Below are positions 1 through 8,279 of a stretch of DNA of 32,273 nucleotides, one piece after another. The position numbers and the translations under genes were made by a program. The notes under the pieces are model-generated. The model saw only the letters and a program-made list of their open reading frames with translations, did no database searches and was not told the origin of the DNA. How positions within the stretch are numbered: position 1 is the stretch's first letter; the number at the start of each line of letters is the position of its first letter. Origin of the DNA: Singulisphaera sp. GP187 (GTDB lineage: Bacteria; Planctomycetota; Planctomycetia; Gemmatales; Gemmataceae); NCBI GenBank assembly GCA_945861245.1, contig CAMAUE010000053.1, positions 1 to 32,273 on the forward strand, given 5' to 3'.

Positions 1-560
1 GGTTTGGCGAGCAGCAGGCTGGCATCGGGCGAAGTGAGCACGATTCGGCGTACGCGCGATTCCTTGACGAGGGCCTCGAAATCTTCCTGCGGCTCAAAGC
101 CGAACAGCGACAGCGCGAACCCGTTCTGCCCGCCGGTCTTGCCATGGCATCCGCCAGTGTTGCAACCGAACTTGGAGAAGAGCGGCACGATCTGTTCGTT
201 AAAGTGCACCGGATGATCGGCGTGCATATTGACGACTTTGATCGGCAACGAAGTCGAACGCCCGTCGGCCAACTTCGCGGTGATCGTGGCCTGGCCTTCT
301 TGCGTTGGCGTGACGAAACCACTGGCGTCGATGCGTGCGACATTCGTCGGCGTGATGCTGTACTTGGCGTCGCGCGTCAGATCGGCGTGCTTCTTGGCAG
401 CGCTCAGTTCCGTCACCACCAGCTGGCGTGCGGACCCGGCACCATCGAGAATCAACACCTTCTCTCGCCGGGATTGCTCGATGCTCAAAGTTTGCGCGGA
501 TACGGTCGCCACGCCAATGAGCAGGGAAGCAAGACACGCGAAAATGCGAAGGAATGTCAT
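1..560 (-). CDS. Secreted Big2-like/DUF1549-type planctomycete protein, N-terminal part (3' truncated by window edge)
   Basis: A minus-strand frame opens at ATG 560 and stays open to the window edge, giving 186 complete codons. Residues 1-22 form a signal peptide (hydrophobic core, then VSAQ). Residues about 30-112 look like a bacterial Ig-like (Big2) domain, with phrases such as ITPTNVARIDASGFVTP and GQATITAKLADG. Residues 119-186 carry the cysteine motif GCNTGGCHGKTGGQNGF (C133, C138, H139) and LSLFGF, which in planctomycetes precede DUF1549 and DUF1553 domains. The expected C-terminal domains lie outside the window. The family is thought to be secreted and possibly haem-binding, but its role is unknown. 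The CX4CH spacing differs from the CxxCH of the other paralogues here. The family call is confident; function is not assigned. Confidence 0.8.
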   Translation of the reverse strand, partial: MTFLRIFACLASLLIGVATVSAQTLSIEQSRREKVLILDGAGSARQLVVTELSAAKKHADLTRDAKYSITPTNVARIDASGFVTPTQEGQATITAKLADGRSTSLPIKVVNMHADHPVHFNEQIVPLFSKFGCNTGGCHGKTGGQNGFALSLFGFEPQEDFEALVKESRVRRIVLTSPDASLLLAK

Positions 561-677
561 ATCGATTTCTCGGCCAAAAATGGGAAACGGCAGGCAGGAG
601 GCAAATTTGCAGTTGGTTAAGGTATACCCGATTATCCGATCGATAGCAATAGGGCAGGGGAGAAAAACATTGCATTC

Positions 678-737
678 ATATAGCCCGCCATTTATGGCGG
701 GTCTGTTGTCGAACTCGCCATAAATGGCGGGCTATAT
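678..737. repeat. Perfect 22-bp inverted repeat (hairpin) between tRNA-Ser and the upstream minus-strand gene
   Basis: Arms 678-699 and 716-737 are perfect reverse complements around a 16-nt loop. Each arm also contains the smaller palindrome CGCCATTTATGGCG. It lies just beyond the 3' end of the tRNA, so it could end tRNA transcription, but no clear T-tract follows. Its form resembles the other dispersed hairpins in the window, although no second copy of this sequence was found. Confidence 0.75.
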
Positions 738-768
738 AAAAAATCTGATGCGAGGAGTTGAAAAAAAG

Positions 769-857
769 CGGAGAGGGCGGGATTTGAACCCGCGGTAGGG
801 TGTGACCCCTACAACGGCTTAGCAAGCCGCCGCGATCGGCCACTCTGCCACCTCTCC
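769..857 (-). tRNA. tRNA-Ser (anticodon GCU)
   Basis: On the minus strand the sequence begins GGAGAGGTGGCAGAGTGGCC and ends with the matching acceptor strand CCTCTCC plus discriminator G. The anticodon stem GCGGC/GCCGT encloses loop TTGCTAA, giving anticodon GCT, which reads AGC/AGU serine codons. A long variable arm (TGTAGGGGTCACACCCTAC) and T-loop GGTTCAAATCC follow, as expected for a class II serine tRNA. CCA is not encoded. Length is 89 nt. Confidence 0.96.
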
Positions 858-998
858 GGCTCGCAGTGGGGCGAGCTATCTCCAGAATACTCATTCTCCA
901 CCGTCAGGGCAAGGCGTGAACCCGCTCGGCCAACGTTTTTTCCGTTGACAATCGCCCGCCTTACGCGGATGATAACTTTAATTGCACCCGACATACCC

Positions 999-1056
999 CA
1001 GAGCCGGAAGCGTAAGCGACGGTGTATTTGGTCCGTCGCTTACGCTTCCGGCTCTG
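999..1056. repeat. Family A hairpin (copy 1)
   Basis: Perfect 24-bp arms 999-1022 and 1033-1056, with core GGAAGCGTAAGCGACGG, enclose the 10-nt loop TGTATTTGGT. The same arm and an almost identical loop recur at 17882-17941, and related copies lie at 18800, 26606, 28272 and 31620. It ends 18 bp before the start of the 980-residue protein, so it occupies that gene's leader. Confidence 0.85.
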
Positions 1057-1074
1057 TAGTCTTCCGAGATCATC

Positions 1075-4017
1075 ATGCCACACCGCATCCTTTCAATACT
1101 CGTCGCATTTTCGCTGGCCAACTTCGCCGCCGCTCAACCGAAAACGCCGATCGATTTTCAGCGTGACATTCGGCCTATCCTTTCCAACAATTGCTTCAAA
1201 TGCCATGGCCCTGCTTTGCAAGAAAGCGGCATCCGGCTTGATTCGCGTGAGTCGGCGATGAAGGCCAAGGTCGTCGTGCCCGGCAAACCCGACAAGAGCG
1301 TTATGATGATGCGCGTTCTCGGCGACGAGGTCGAGCGCATGCCGCCGCCCGAAGCGGGGCCTCGCCTGAAGCCCGCGCAGATCGAATTGCTGAAACGCTG
1401 GATCGCCGAGGGCGCTGAATATTCGCCACACTGGGCGTTCATCAAACCAAAGCAGCCCGCAATTCCGACGGTCAAGGACACGAAATGGGTGCGCAATGCG
1501 ATCGATGCGTTCATCCTGGCACGGCTCGAAAAAGAAGGCATCGCCCCATCGCCCGAAGCCGACCGCGGGACGCTGATCCGTCGGCTCACGCTCGACCTCA
1601 TCGGCTTGACGCCGTCACCAAAAGAGGTCGATGATTTCGCCAACGATAAAAGCCCCGACGCCTACGAGAAGGTCGTCGATCGCTTGCTCGCCTCGCCGCA
1701 CTATGGTGAACGCCAGGCGAGGCAATGGCTGGACCTCGCTCGCTATGCCGACTCCAACGGCTACACGATCGACGGCAAACGCTCGATTTGGCCCTGGCGC
1801 GACTGGGTGATAAACGCGTTCAACAAAGATATGCCGTTCAATCGCTTCACGATCGAGCAGATCGCCGGCGACATGTTGCCAAGCGCGACGCACGACCAGA
1901 TCGTGGCCACGGGTTTCCATCGGAACACGTCGTTCAACGAAGAAGGCGGCACGAATCCCGAGCAGTTCCGCGTCGAACGAACCGTCGATCGCACGAACAC
2001 GACGGGCACAGTCTGGCTGGGCCTATCGGTCGGCTGCGCTCAGTGTCATACGCACAAATACGACCCGATCAGCCACAAGGAATACTTTCAGTTCTACGCG
2101 TTCCTCAACTCGATGGACGAGCCGAAAGTCTCGATGCCGACACCCGAACAGGCCAAACGATTGACGAACCTGCAAGCCGATTTGGCGAAGGCGAAGCAGG
2201 AGCCGATGCCGAAGAAACCCGCGGCTGCCGATGTCGAGAAATTGCTCGCTGACTTGGAAAAGGAAACCAACGGCGGCTGGCGCGTCATCTATCCCAAGAC
2301 CGTCGTCTCCGAGGTTGGCGCCAAGCTCGACGTGCTCGAAGATCGCACCGTCTTGGCGAGCGGCAAAGCGACGGATGCCGACACCTACACGATCCACGGC
2401 GTCGCGCCCGAGACCGGCACGATCACGGCGGTTCGGCTCGAAACCCTGACGCATGCCAGTCTGCCGAACACCGGTCCCGGACGATCGAGCGCCGGAAACT
2501 TCGTCCTCAGTCAATTCGTCTTCGAGACCGACGGCGTGCCGCACAAATTCCGCAAAGCTATATCTGACTATTCGCAGAAAGACTTCCCCGTTAACGATGT
2601 CGTCAAGAACGACGCCATCAAAGGCTGGGGCATCTCCGGCGGCACGGGACGCGATCATCAGGCGGTCTTCTATCTCGAAAAGCCCCACCCCGTGCGCGAA
2701 GGCCAGGCGTTCGTGTTCACGCTTCGGCACAGCAAGAAGTTCGCCGGGTATGCCGTCGGCCGATTTCGCATCGGCGTGACGTTCGCTTCCGAGCGCTTCC
2801 TGTCGTTGCCGTTGGAAGCGCAGAACGTCGTGCTTATTGACAAGGCGAAACGGACGCCGAAGGAAATGGATGTTGCCCGCCAGGCATTGCTCAAGGCCCC
2901 GCCGCCGTCCGAGCGCGTTGTACAACTGCAGAAAGAAATCAAGTCGCTGGAGAGTAGCATCGAATCGACGCTTGTGTTGCGCGAGTCGGCCAAGCCGCGC
3001 GTCACCAAGATTCAGCTGCGCGGCGATTTTCTCACGCTCGGCGATGAAGTCCAACCCAATGTCTTCGCCTCGCTGAATCCGCTCGGTGTCAAGGGGCGCC
3101 CCGCGAATCGGCTCGATTTTGCGAACTGGCTGGTCTCCACGGACAACCCGCTGACCGCCCGCGTGTTCATGAATCGCATGTGGCAGCACTATTTTGGCAA
3201 CGGCATCGTCGAAACCGAAAACGATTTCGGCATGCAGGGTCTGTTGCCGACGCATCAGGAATTATTGGATTGGCTGGCGACCGAGTTCATGTTTAGCCGC
3301 TCGCCTTCGGCGAGCGCGGAGAACTCGCTCGCCAAAGGCGAGCGGCTAAACGGGGATTGGTCGATGAAGCGCATGCACAAACTCATCGTCATGAGCGCAA
3401 CCTATCGGCAATCCTCGAAAGCACGACCCGACCTGCGCGAGAAAGACCCGCAGAACAAATGGCTGGCCCGGCAAACTCGCTTACGGCTCGACGCCGAGAT
3501 TATCCGCGATGCCGCCTTGAGCGCGAGCGGACTGCTGACGCCAAAGCTGGGCGGCGCGGGTGTCTATCCGCCGTTGTCACCGGAGATTTTCGCTTTCACG
3601 CAAAACAACCACGCTTGGCCCGAGAGCAAAGGGCCGGACCGCTATCGCCGCGGGATGTACACGTTCATATGGCGGCAGAGTCAGCATCCGCTGTTGACGA
3701 CGTTCGACGCTCCGGACGCCCAGGTCGCTTGCACGAAGCGCAATCGCTCGAATACGCCGTTGCAAGCGCTGCACCTGGCGAACGATCCGGTGTTCGTCGA
3801 AATCGCCAAGGGCCTGGCCAACCGCATCGCCAAGGAAGGGCCGAAAGATGACGCCGGCCGCATCGCCTATGCCTTCCACCTGTGCTACGCGCGGCAACCC
3901 AGCGTCGCTGAAGGCGACCGCTTGCTCAGGCTCGTCAGCACGCTCGACGCCGACCGCGCCTGGCCGATGCTGGCGCGGGTGCTCTTGAACCTTGACGAAT
4001 TCGTGACGCGCGAATGA
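1075..4017 (+). CDS. PSCyt1-DUF1549-DUF1553 secreted cytochrome-like protein
   Basis: The protein has 980 residues with signal peptide 1-20 (ends NFAAA). Residues about 25-120 are a planctomycete cytochrome c (PSCyt1) domain with haem motif CFKCH (C40, C43, H44) and the typical MPPPEAGPRL segment. Residues about 140-350 are DUF1549, including LTLDLIGLTP and a second motif CAQCH (C321). A variable region with a coiled stretch near 600-650 follows, then DUF1553 from about 680, with NRMWQHYFGNGIVET and SATYRQSS. Such proteins are exported and abundant in planctomycetes, often near sulfatases and DUF1501 genes; their biochemical role is unproven. The upstream Shine-Dalgarno is weak. An unusual in-frame hairpin repeat at 3291-3351 adds about 20 residues (near 740-759) just before GDWSMKRMHKL, a normally continuous part of DUF1553. 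Confidence 0.92.
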   Translation: MPHRILSILVAFSLANFAAAQPKTPIDFQRDIRPILSNNCFKCHGPALQESGIRLDSRESAMKAKVVVPGKPDKSVMMMRVLGDEVERMPPPEAGPRLKPAQIELLKRWIAEGAEYSPHWAFIKPKQPAIPTVKDTKWVRNAIDAFILARLEKEGIAPSPEADRGTLIRRLTLDLIGLTPSPKEVDDFANDKSPDAYEKVVDRLLASPHYGERQARQWLDLARYADSNGYTIDGKRSIWPWRDWVINAFNKDMPFNRFTIEQIAGDMLPSATHDQIVATGFHRNTSFNEEGGTNPEQFRVERTVDRTNTTGTVWLGLSVGCAQCHTHKYDPISHKEYFQFYAFLNSMDEPKVSMPTPEQAKRLTNLQADLAKAKQEPMPKKPAAADVEKLLADLEKETNGGWRVIYPKTVVSEVGAKLDVLEDRTVLASGKATDADTYTIHGVAPETGTITAVRLETLTHASLPNTGPGRSSAGNFVLSQFVFETDGVPHKFRKAISDYSQKDFPVNDVVKNDAIKGWGISGGTGRDHQAVFYLEKPHPVREGQAFVFTLRHSKKFAGYAVGRFRIGVTFASERFLSLPLEAQNVVLIDKAKRTPKEMDVARQALLKAPPPSERVVQLQKEIKSLESSIESTLVLRESAKPRVTKIQLRGDFLTLGDEVQPNVFASLNPLGVKGRPANRLDFANWLVSTDNPLTARVFMNRMWQHYFGNGIVETENDFGMQGLLPTHQELLDWLATEFMFSRSPSASAENSLAKGERLNGDWSMKRMHKLIVMSATYRQSSKARPDLREKDPQNKWLARQTRLRLDAEIIRDAALSASGLLTPKLGGAGVYPPLSPEIFAFTQNNHAWPESKGPDRYRRGMYTFIWRQSQHPLLTTFDAPDAQVACTKRNRSNTPLQALHLANDPVFVEIAKGLANRIAKEGPKDDAGRIAYAFHLCYARQPSVAEGDRLLRLVSTLDADRAWPMLARVLLNLDEFVTRE
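3291..3351. repeat. Family B hairpin (copy 1) inside a DUF1553 coding region
   Basis: Arms 3291-3316 and 3326-3351 pair over 26 bp with one mismatch and enclose 9 nt. The outer sequence GTTTAGCCGCTCGCC and its complement are the family B ends also seen at 6268, 14337 and 25076. The element is translated in frame as an SRSPSASAENSLAKGERL-like linker between LATEF and GDWSMK. Confidence 0.9.
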
Positions 4018-4031
4018 CGTTTGCCGTGTTC

Positions 4032-4104
4032 GTTTAGCCGCTCGCCTCTGGCGAGCGCGACCGGGGCGCTATCCGACCATTCGCCGCGCCCGGCTAACAA
4101 ACGT
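4032..4104. repeat. Family B hairpin (copy 2, decayed right arm)
   Basis: The left arm starting GTTTAGCCGCTCGCC and running on to GGCGAGCGCGA is intact. The matching right end near 4082-4104 (CGCCGCGCCCGGCTAACAAA) is recognisable but degenerate. It follows the stop of the 980-residue gene by 15 bp and lies upstream of the small membrane protein. Confidence 0.6.
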
Positions 4105-4140
4105 CGCTGTCCACATGTATTCTCTCGGAACCCTCGGCCC

Positions 4141-4488
4141 ATGATCGGACTCATCCTCACTCTTGCTCTCGTTCTCGGCGCTTCCTTCGTCTACCTTGCC
4201 TTGCGCGAGGTAGGTTTCTTCCACAAGCCAATCCCAATCCAGGTTGAGCGCCGATGTGGCGAACGTTTTGAATCGGGCCTGCCAATCGAAATGTGGCTCG
4301 TATTCGCGAATCCATCCCACGAGATTTTCGCGATCACTGTGACCATTGAGTACCAGATCGGCAGGTCGATGATGGAGCATATCGCAATCGCGCCGGGCGA
4401 ACAGTCGCTCAAGATTCCGGAGCCGAACCGCGTGAAGGAGATTGTGATTCAAGCGCCGGGTTACGCCAATACCATCGTGCGAATGTGA
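4141..4488 (+). CDS. Small single-pass membrane or secreted protein, unknown function
   Basis: Starting at ATG 4141 the protein has 115 residues. The same frame extends upstream to 4021, but that part reads through a family B repeat remnant and has no protein-like character, so the internal ATG before the hydrophobic stretch IGLILTLALVLGASFVYLA is preferred. After this N-terminal membrane segment or uncleaved signal, about 90 residues form a soluble domain with alternating hydrophobic strands (IEMWLVFANPSHEIFAITV, KEIVIQAPGYANTIV), suggesting a small beta-sandwich exposed to the periplasm. No family was recognised. It sits between two cytochrome-like genes, with no evidence of functional linkage. 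Confidence 0.5.
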   Translation: MIGLILTLALVLGASFVYLALREVGFFHKPIPIQVERRCGERFESGLPIEMWLVFANPSHEIFAITVTIEYQIGRSMMEHIAIAPGEQSLKIPEPNRVKEIVIQAPGYANTIVRM

Positions 4489-4623
4489 CGTGCGCGGGCA
4501 GGGCATCGGGCGGGCGCTAAACGAAACCGATTGCCCCGTCATTGCTTCCGCATCCCTTTTGCTGTATTCTTAACCCTACCAACCGTTAGTGGCACATTAT
4601 TCACTCCGCGAGGCTTTCCTGCC

Positions 4624-6261
4624 ATGCTGCGAATTCTAACTGGGTGCGCGATCCTCATCGTCACCGTCGGGTTTGTTCACGCTCAGTCCAACGACAAGCT
4701 GTTGCCAGCCGATCGGCCGATTGAGCAGGTAATCGACCACTACATCGACGCCAAGCTAAAGGCCGACGGCGTAACGCCTTCGCCTCAAGCCGACGATGCG
4801 GCGATCCTGCGCCGCCTGACGCTCGACCTCAACGGCCGCGTGCCGACGGTTGGCGAAGTCGAAGCCTACCTCAAGAGCACGGAGCCCGACAAGAAAACGA
4901 AACTCGTCGATCGCTTGCTCGCATCGTCGGCGTTCGCTCGCCACGGGGCGCAGGCGTTCTATGGTTTCCTGCAATATTCCGAAGGCAGGCCGAAGAAGGG
5001 CGATAAGGGCAATCCCCTATACGACTATCTACTTACGAGCCTGAGCGAGAATCGCGCCTGGGATCGTATGTTCCGCGAGATCATGGTTCCCGACGAGGCC
5101 GACCCGAAAATGAAAGGCTCCGCGGATTTTCTCAAGGCACGCGTCAAGGACCTCAATCGCCTCACCATCGACGCCAGCAATGCCTTCTTCGGCGTCAACG
5201 TCAGCTGCGCTCAGTGTCATGACCATCCGCATGTGCAACAGTGGACGCAGGACCAATTTTACGGCATGAAGGCGTTCTTCGCCCGCACCATCGACAGCGG
5301 CGGTTTCCTCGGTGAGAAAGACTTTGGCATCGTGAAGTACATCCCCAACAAAGGCACGGAGAAGGTCGCACCGGTCCTCTTTTTGAACGGAAAGGCGATT
5401 GACGCACCTGGCATGAAGGAGCCAACCGCCGCCGAGAAGAAACAGGAACAGGTTCGGCTCGACCAGGGGAAAAAGGCCAAGGCGCCGCCTGCACCACCCA
5501 AGTACAGCCTGCGTTCAAAGCTCGTCGAGACCGCGCTCGCCAAGGATCAGCGTGAATTCTTCGCCCGCAACATCGCCAACCGCCTTTGGCATCGTTTCCA
5601 CGGTCGAGGCCTGGTCATGCCGCTCGATCAGCTGCATAGCGAGAACCCGGCAAGCCATCCCGAGTTGCTCGATTGGCTGGCCCGTGACCTCGCGGATCAC
5701 GGTTATGACATGAAGCGTTTTGTCCGCGGTCTAGTCCTGACGAACACCTACGCGCGATCCAGCCGATGGGACGGCGAGAAGCACCCCGCGGACAATATCT
5801 ACGCCGTCGCCATCCTTCGACCGCTCGCGCCGATGCAGTTCGCAACCTCGCTCAAGCTGGCGGCGAGCGACCCGACATCGATGCCCGCCGATGTGAAGAA
5901 GCTCGAAGAACGGATCGACGCGCTCGAAAAATCGGCGGGCGGCCTGGCGAATCTGTTCGCCCAGCCGACCGACAACTTCCAAATCGGCGTCGCCGAGGCG
6001 ATGCTCTTCGCCAACAATGACGCCATGCAAAAATCGTTGCTCGAAGGCGGCGGCACCTTGGTCGATCGCATGAAACAGGAGCCGGACCTCGCCAAACGTG
6101 CCGACTTGGCGATCCGCACCGTGCTCAGCCGCATGCCGCGACCTGATGAATTGCAGACAATCGTCGGCTACCTACAGCGCCGCCAGGATCGCTCCGCCGA
6201 GGCAAGCCAGCAAGTCGTCTGGGCGCTGATGACCAGCGCGGAGTTCCGGTTTAATCATTGA
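4624..6261 (+). CDS. DUF1549-DUF1553 secreted protein lacking PSCyt1
   Basis: ATG 4624 gives 545 residues and places a signal peptide (ILTGCAILIVTVGFVHA) at the N terminus; GAGG lies 10 bp upstream. An upstream in-frame ATG at 4531 would put about 31 extra residues before the signal and is rejected. Residues about 25-215 are DUF1549, with RRLTLDLNGRVPT and haem-like motif CAQCH (C195), followed by DHPHVQQWTQDQFYG. DUF1553 follows from about 300, with RNIANRLWHRFHGRGLV, HPELLDWLARDL and LVLTNTYARSS. Unlike the two longer paralogues it has no PSCyt1 domain and a shorter middle region. Proteins of this layout commonly pair with DUF1501 proteins; the only DUF1501 gene here is 19 kb away. Confidence 0.9.
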   Translation: MLRILTGCAILIVTVGFVHAQSNDKLLPADRPIEQVIDHYIDAKLKADGVTPSPQADDAAILRRLTLDLNGRVPTVGEVEAYLKSTEPDKKTKLVDRLLASSAFARHGAQAFYGFLQYSEGRPKKGDKGNPLYDYLLTSLSENRAWDRMFREIMVPDEADPKMKGSADFLKARVKDLNRLTIDASNAFFGVNVSCAQCHDHPHVQQWTQDQFYGMKAFFARTIDSGGFLGEKDFGIVKYIPNKGTEKVAPVLFLNGKAIDAPGMKEPTAAEKKQEQVRLDQGKKAKAPPAPPKYSLRSKLVETALAKDQREFFARNIANRLWHRFHGRGLVMPLDQLHSENPASHPELLDWLARDLADHGYDMKRFVRGLVLTNTYARSSRWDGEKHPADNIYAVAILRPLAPMQFATSLKLAASDPTSMPADVKKLEERIDALEKSAGGLANLFAQPTDNFQIGVAEAMLFANNDAMQKSLLEGGGTLVDRMKQEPDLAKRADLAIRTVLSRMPRPDELQTIVGYLQRRQDRSAEASQQVVWALMTSAEFRFNH

Positions 6262-6267
6262 TGAATC

Positions 6268-6345
6268 GTTTAGCCGCTTGCCTTTGGCGAGCGCGGACTT
6301 TACGTATAAAACCAGTCCGCGCTCGCCAAAGGCGAGCGGCTAAAC
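6268..6345. repeat. Family B hairpin (copy 3)
   Basis: Arms 6268-6299 and 6314-6345 pair over 32 bp with one mismatch around a 14-nt loop. It begins 6 bp after the stop codon of the DUF1549-DUF1553 gene and lies before the amidohydrolase, so it could act as an intercistronic terminator or mRNA 3'-end protector. There is no T-tract. Confidence 0.88.
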
Positions 6346-6401
6346 AAATCGCCGCATCCCATTTTCGCTCCCGCCCTTCCCCTCACACCGGAGACATCGT
6401 C

Positions 6402-8153
6402 ATGGCTCATCGGCTTATCGCGCTGCTCGTGCTCGCTCTCATCGTGGTGGCGAACGTCGAAATTATCCCCGCGGAAAACGCTCAAGAAGGCTCCGCGGAC
6501 CTCATCTATCACAACGCCAAAGTGCTGACCGTGGACGCCAAGTTCACCGTCGCCCAGGCGATCGCGGTGAAAGACGACCGCATCGTCGCCGTCGGTTCCG
6601 ATGCCGACGTGCTCAAGCACCGTGGCCCGAAAACGACGCTCGTCGATGCCAAGGGCAAAACAATCCTGCCCGGACTTTACGATAGCCACACGCATCCGAC
6701 CGGAGCCGCGACGAGCGAGTTCGACGAGGAATTGCCGTACCTGACGTCGCTCAACGATGTCTTCGATTACATCCGCGCAAAGGTAAAGACGCTGCCCGAA
6801 GGCCAATGGATCACGCTGCGTTTCGCGTTCCCGACTCGGCTCAAGGAGGGCCGCTTCCCGACGCTGGCGGAACTTAACGCCGTCGCGCCGAAGCATCCGG
6901 TGCACTATCACGCCGGGCCAGCGAGCATCGTCAACTCGACGGCGATGAAGCTATCGAATATCACCCGCGACACGAAGAACCCGTCCAACGGCGTCGTCGT
7001 CCGCGATCCGAAAACCGGCGAACCGACCGGCATGCTCCGCAACGCCGCCGGCCTGCTCAAAGGCGCGCCGGGCAGCAAGGCGAGCAATCAGGATCGCCGC
7101 GAGGCGGTTAAGAACTTATTCGCACTGTATAATTCGTACGGGATAACCAGTATCTCCGACCGAAGCAGTTCACGCGGGGCCTTCGATCTCTTCCACGACC
7201 TGCACAAGAAGGGCGAGCTGACCGTTCGAATCAACGTCTGCCCGAACTTCAGCCCCTACGGCACCCGCGAGGAAATCGCCCGCCGACTCGACGGCCTGCC
7301 CGGCAAAGACAAAGCGTTCGGCCCAACCGGCGTCGGCGGCGTCTGGATTCGTATCGGCCCCATCAAGTTCTTCCTCGACGGCGGCATGCTCAACGGCACC
7401 GCCTACATGCGCCAGCCCTGGCCCAAAGGTGACACCTATCAGATCGTCGAAGACGACTATCGCGGCTTGCTCTTCACGCCGCTCGAACAAGTCAAAATCC
7501 TCGGCGAGGAAGCCGCACGACGCAGTTGGGGCGTCACCGCGCACACCGCCGGCGAAGGCGCGATGGACGTGCTGCTCGACGGCTACGATTTCGTCGATCG
7601 TGCCGTCTCGATCAAGGACCTGCGATTCTGCATCACGCACGCCAACTTCCCCAGCCAGCAAAACCTCGAACGCTGCAAACGCCTCGGCGTCGTCGCCGAC
7701 GTGCAACCGGCGTGGCTTTACAAAGACGGCGATACGCTCAACCGCGTGCTCGGCAAGGAACGCATCCGCTGGTTCCAACCTTTCAAAAGCTGGATGAAAT
7801 ACACCACGATCGGCGGCGGCAGCGACCACATGATCAAACTCGATCCACGCAAATCGACCAACCCCTGGGACCCCTGGCTCGGCCTCCAAGTCACGCTCGA
7901 TCGCAAGCTGCCCTCCGGTCTCGTGCTCGTCCCCGAGGAAGCATTGTCGCGCGAAGAAGCACTGCGACTTTACACCATCAACAATGCATATTTGGGCCGC
8001 GAGGAAAAGGACAAGGGCACGCTCGAAGCCGGCAAACTCGCCGACTTCATCCTGATCGATCGCGACTATATGACGTGCCCCGTCGAGGACATCAGTTCCA
8101 CACGCGTGCTAACGACAATCGTCGGCGGCAAGACGGTGTACGAGCGGAAGTGA
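6402..8153 (+). CDS. Secreted amidohydrolase family 3 (YtcJ/NfdA-like)
   Basis: ATG 6402 is chosen because GGAGA lies 7 bp upstream and the start yields a signal peptide (HRLIALLVLALIVVANV). Upstream in-frame codons run through a family B repeat. The 583-residue protein shows the amidohydrolase-3 pattern. An N-terminal composite sandwich contains DLIYHNAKVLTVDA and IAVKDDRIVAVGS, with metal-ligand motif DSHTHPT (H96, H98). The barrel contains FFLDGGMLNGTAYM, TAHTAGEGAMD and CITHANFPS, and the C-terminal sandwich contains AGKLADFILIDRDYM. Relatives hydrolyse N-acyl or formamide bonds, but the substrate here cannot be inferred. The leader peptide implies periplasmic action, unlike cytosolic YtcJ. 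Confidence 0.88.
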   Translation: MAHRLIALLVLALIVVANVEIIPAENAQEGSADLIYHNAKVLTVDAKFTVAQAIAVKDDRIVAVGSDADVLKHRGPKTTLVDAKGKTILPGLYDSHTHPTGAATSEFDEELPYLTSLNDVFDYIRAKVKTLPEGQWITLRFAFPTRLKEGRFPTLAELNAVAPKHPVHYHAGPASIVNSTAMKLSNITRDTKNPSNGVVVRDPKTGEPTGMLRNAAGLLKGAPGSKASNQDRREAVKNLFALYNSYGITSISDRSSSRGAFDLFHDLHKKGELTVRINVCPNFSPYGTREEIARRLDGLPGKDKAFGPTGVGGVWIRIGPIKFFLDGGMLNGTAYMRQPWPKGDTYQIVEDDYRGLLFTPLEQVKILGEEAARRSWGVTAHTAGEGAMDVLLDGYDFVDRAVSIKDLRFCITHANFPSQQNLERCKRLGVVADVQPAWLYKDGDTLNRVLGKERIRWFQPFKSWMKYTTIGGGSDHMIKLDPRKSTNPWDPWLGLQVTLDRKLPSGLVLVPEEALSREEALRLYTINNAYLGREEKDKGTLEAGKLADFILIDRDYMTCPVEDISSTRVLTTIVGGKTVYERK

Positions 8154-8179
8154 CGAGAGCTATCTGCTATCAGCTAAAT

Positions 8180-8257
8180 GTAGGGTGCGTCAAGCGCCGA
8201 CGCACCATAAGCCTACAAGCGCCTGGTGCGTCAGCGATGGCGATTGACGCACCCTAC
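8180..8257. repeat. Nested inverted repeat (family D, full copy)
   Basis: Outer arms GTAGGGTGCGTCAA / TTGACGCACCCTAC and inner arms GACGCACCA / TGGTGCGTC form a nested hairpin of about 78 bp between the amidohydrolase and the next gene. The right half recurs at 19736-19770, which supports a dispersed element rather than a private terminator. Confidence 0.8.
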
Positions 8258-8279
8258 AACTCCGAATTGAGGCGCAACC

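Noticed and set aside
2023..3255. Long minus-strand open frame (410 codons) opposite the 980-residue gene
   Set aside because: It is the antisense shadow of a well-supported coding region; its composition is Arg/Asp/Val-rich with no family motif or signal.
4531..4623. Upstream start for the DUF1549-DUF1553 protein
   Set aside because: It would place 31 residues before a typical signal peptide; ATG 4624 has a better context.
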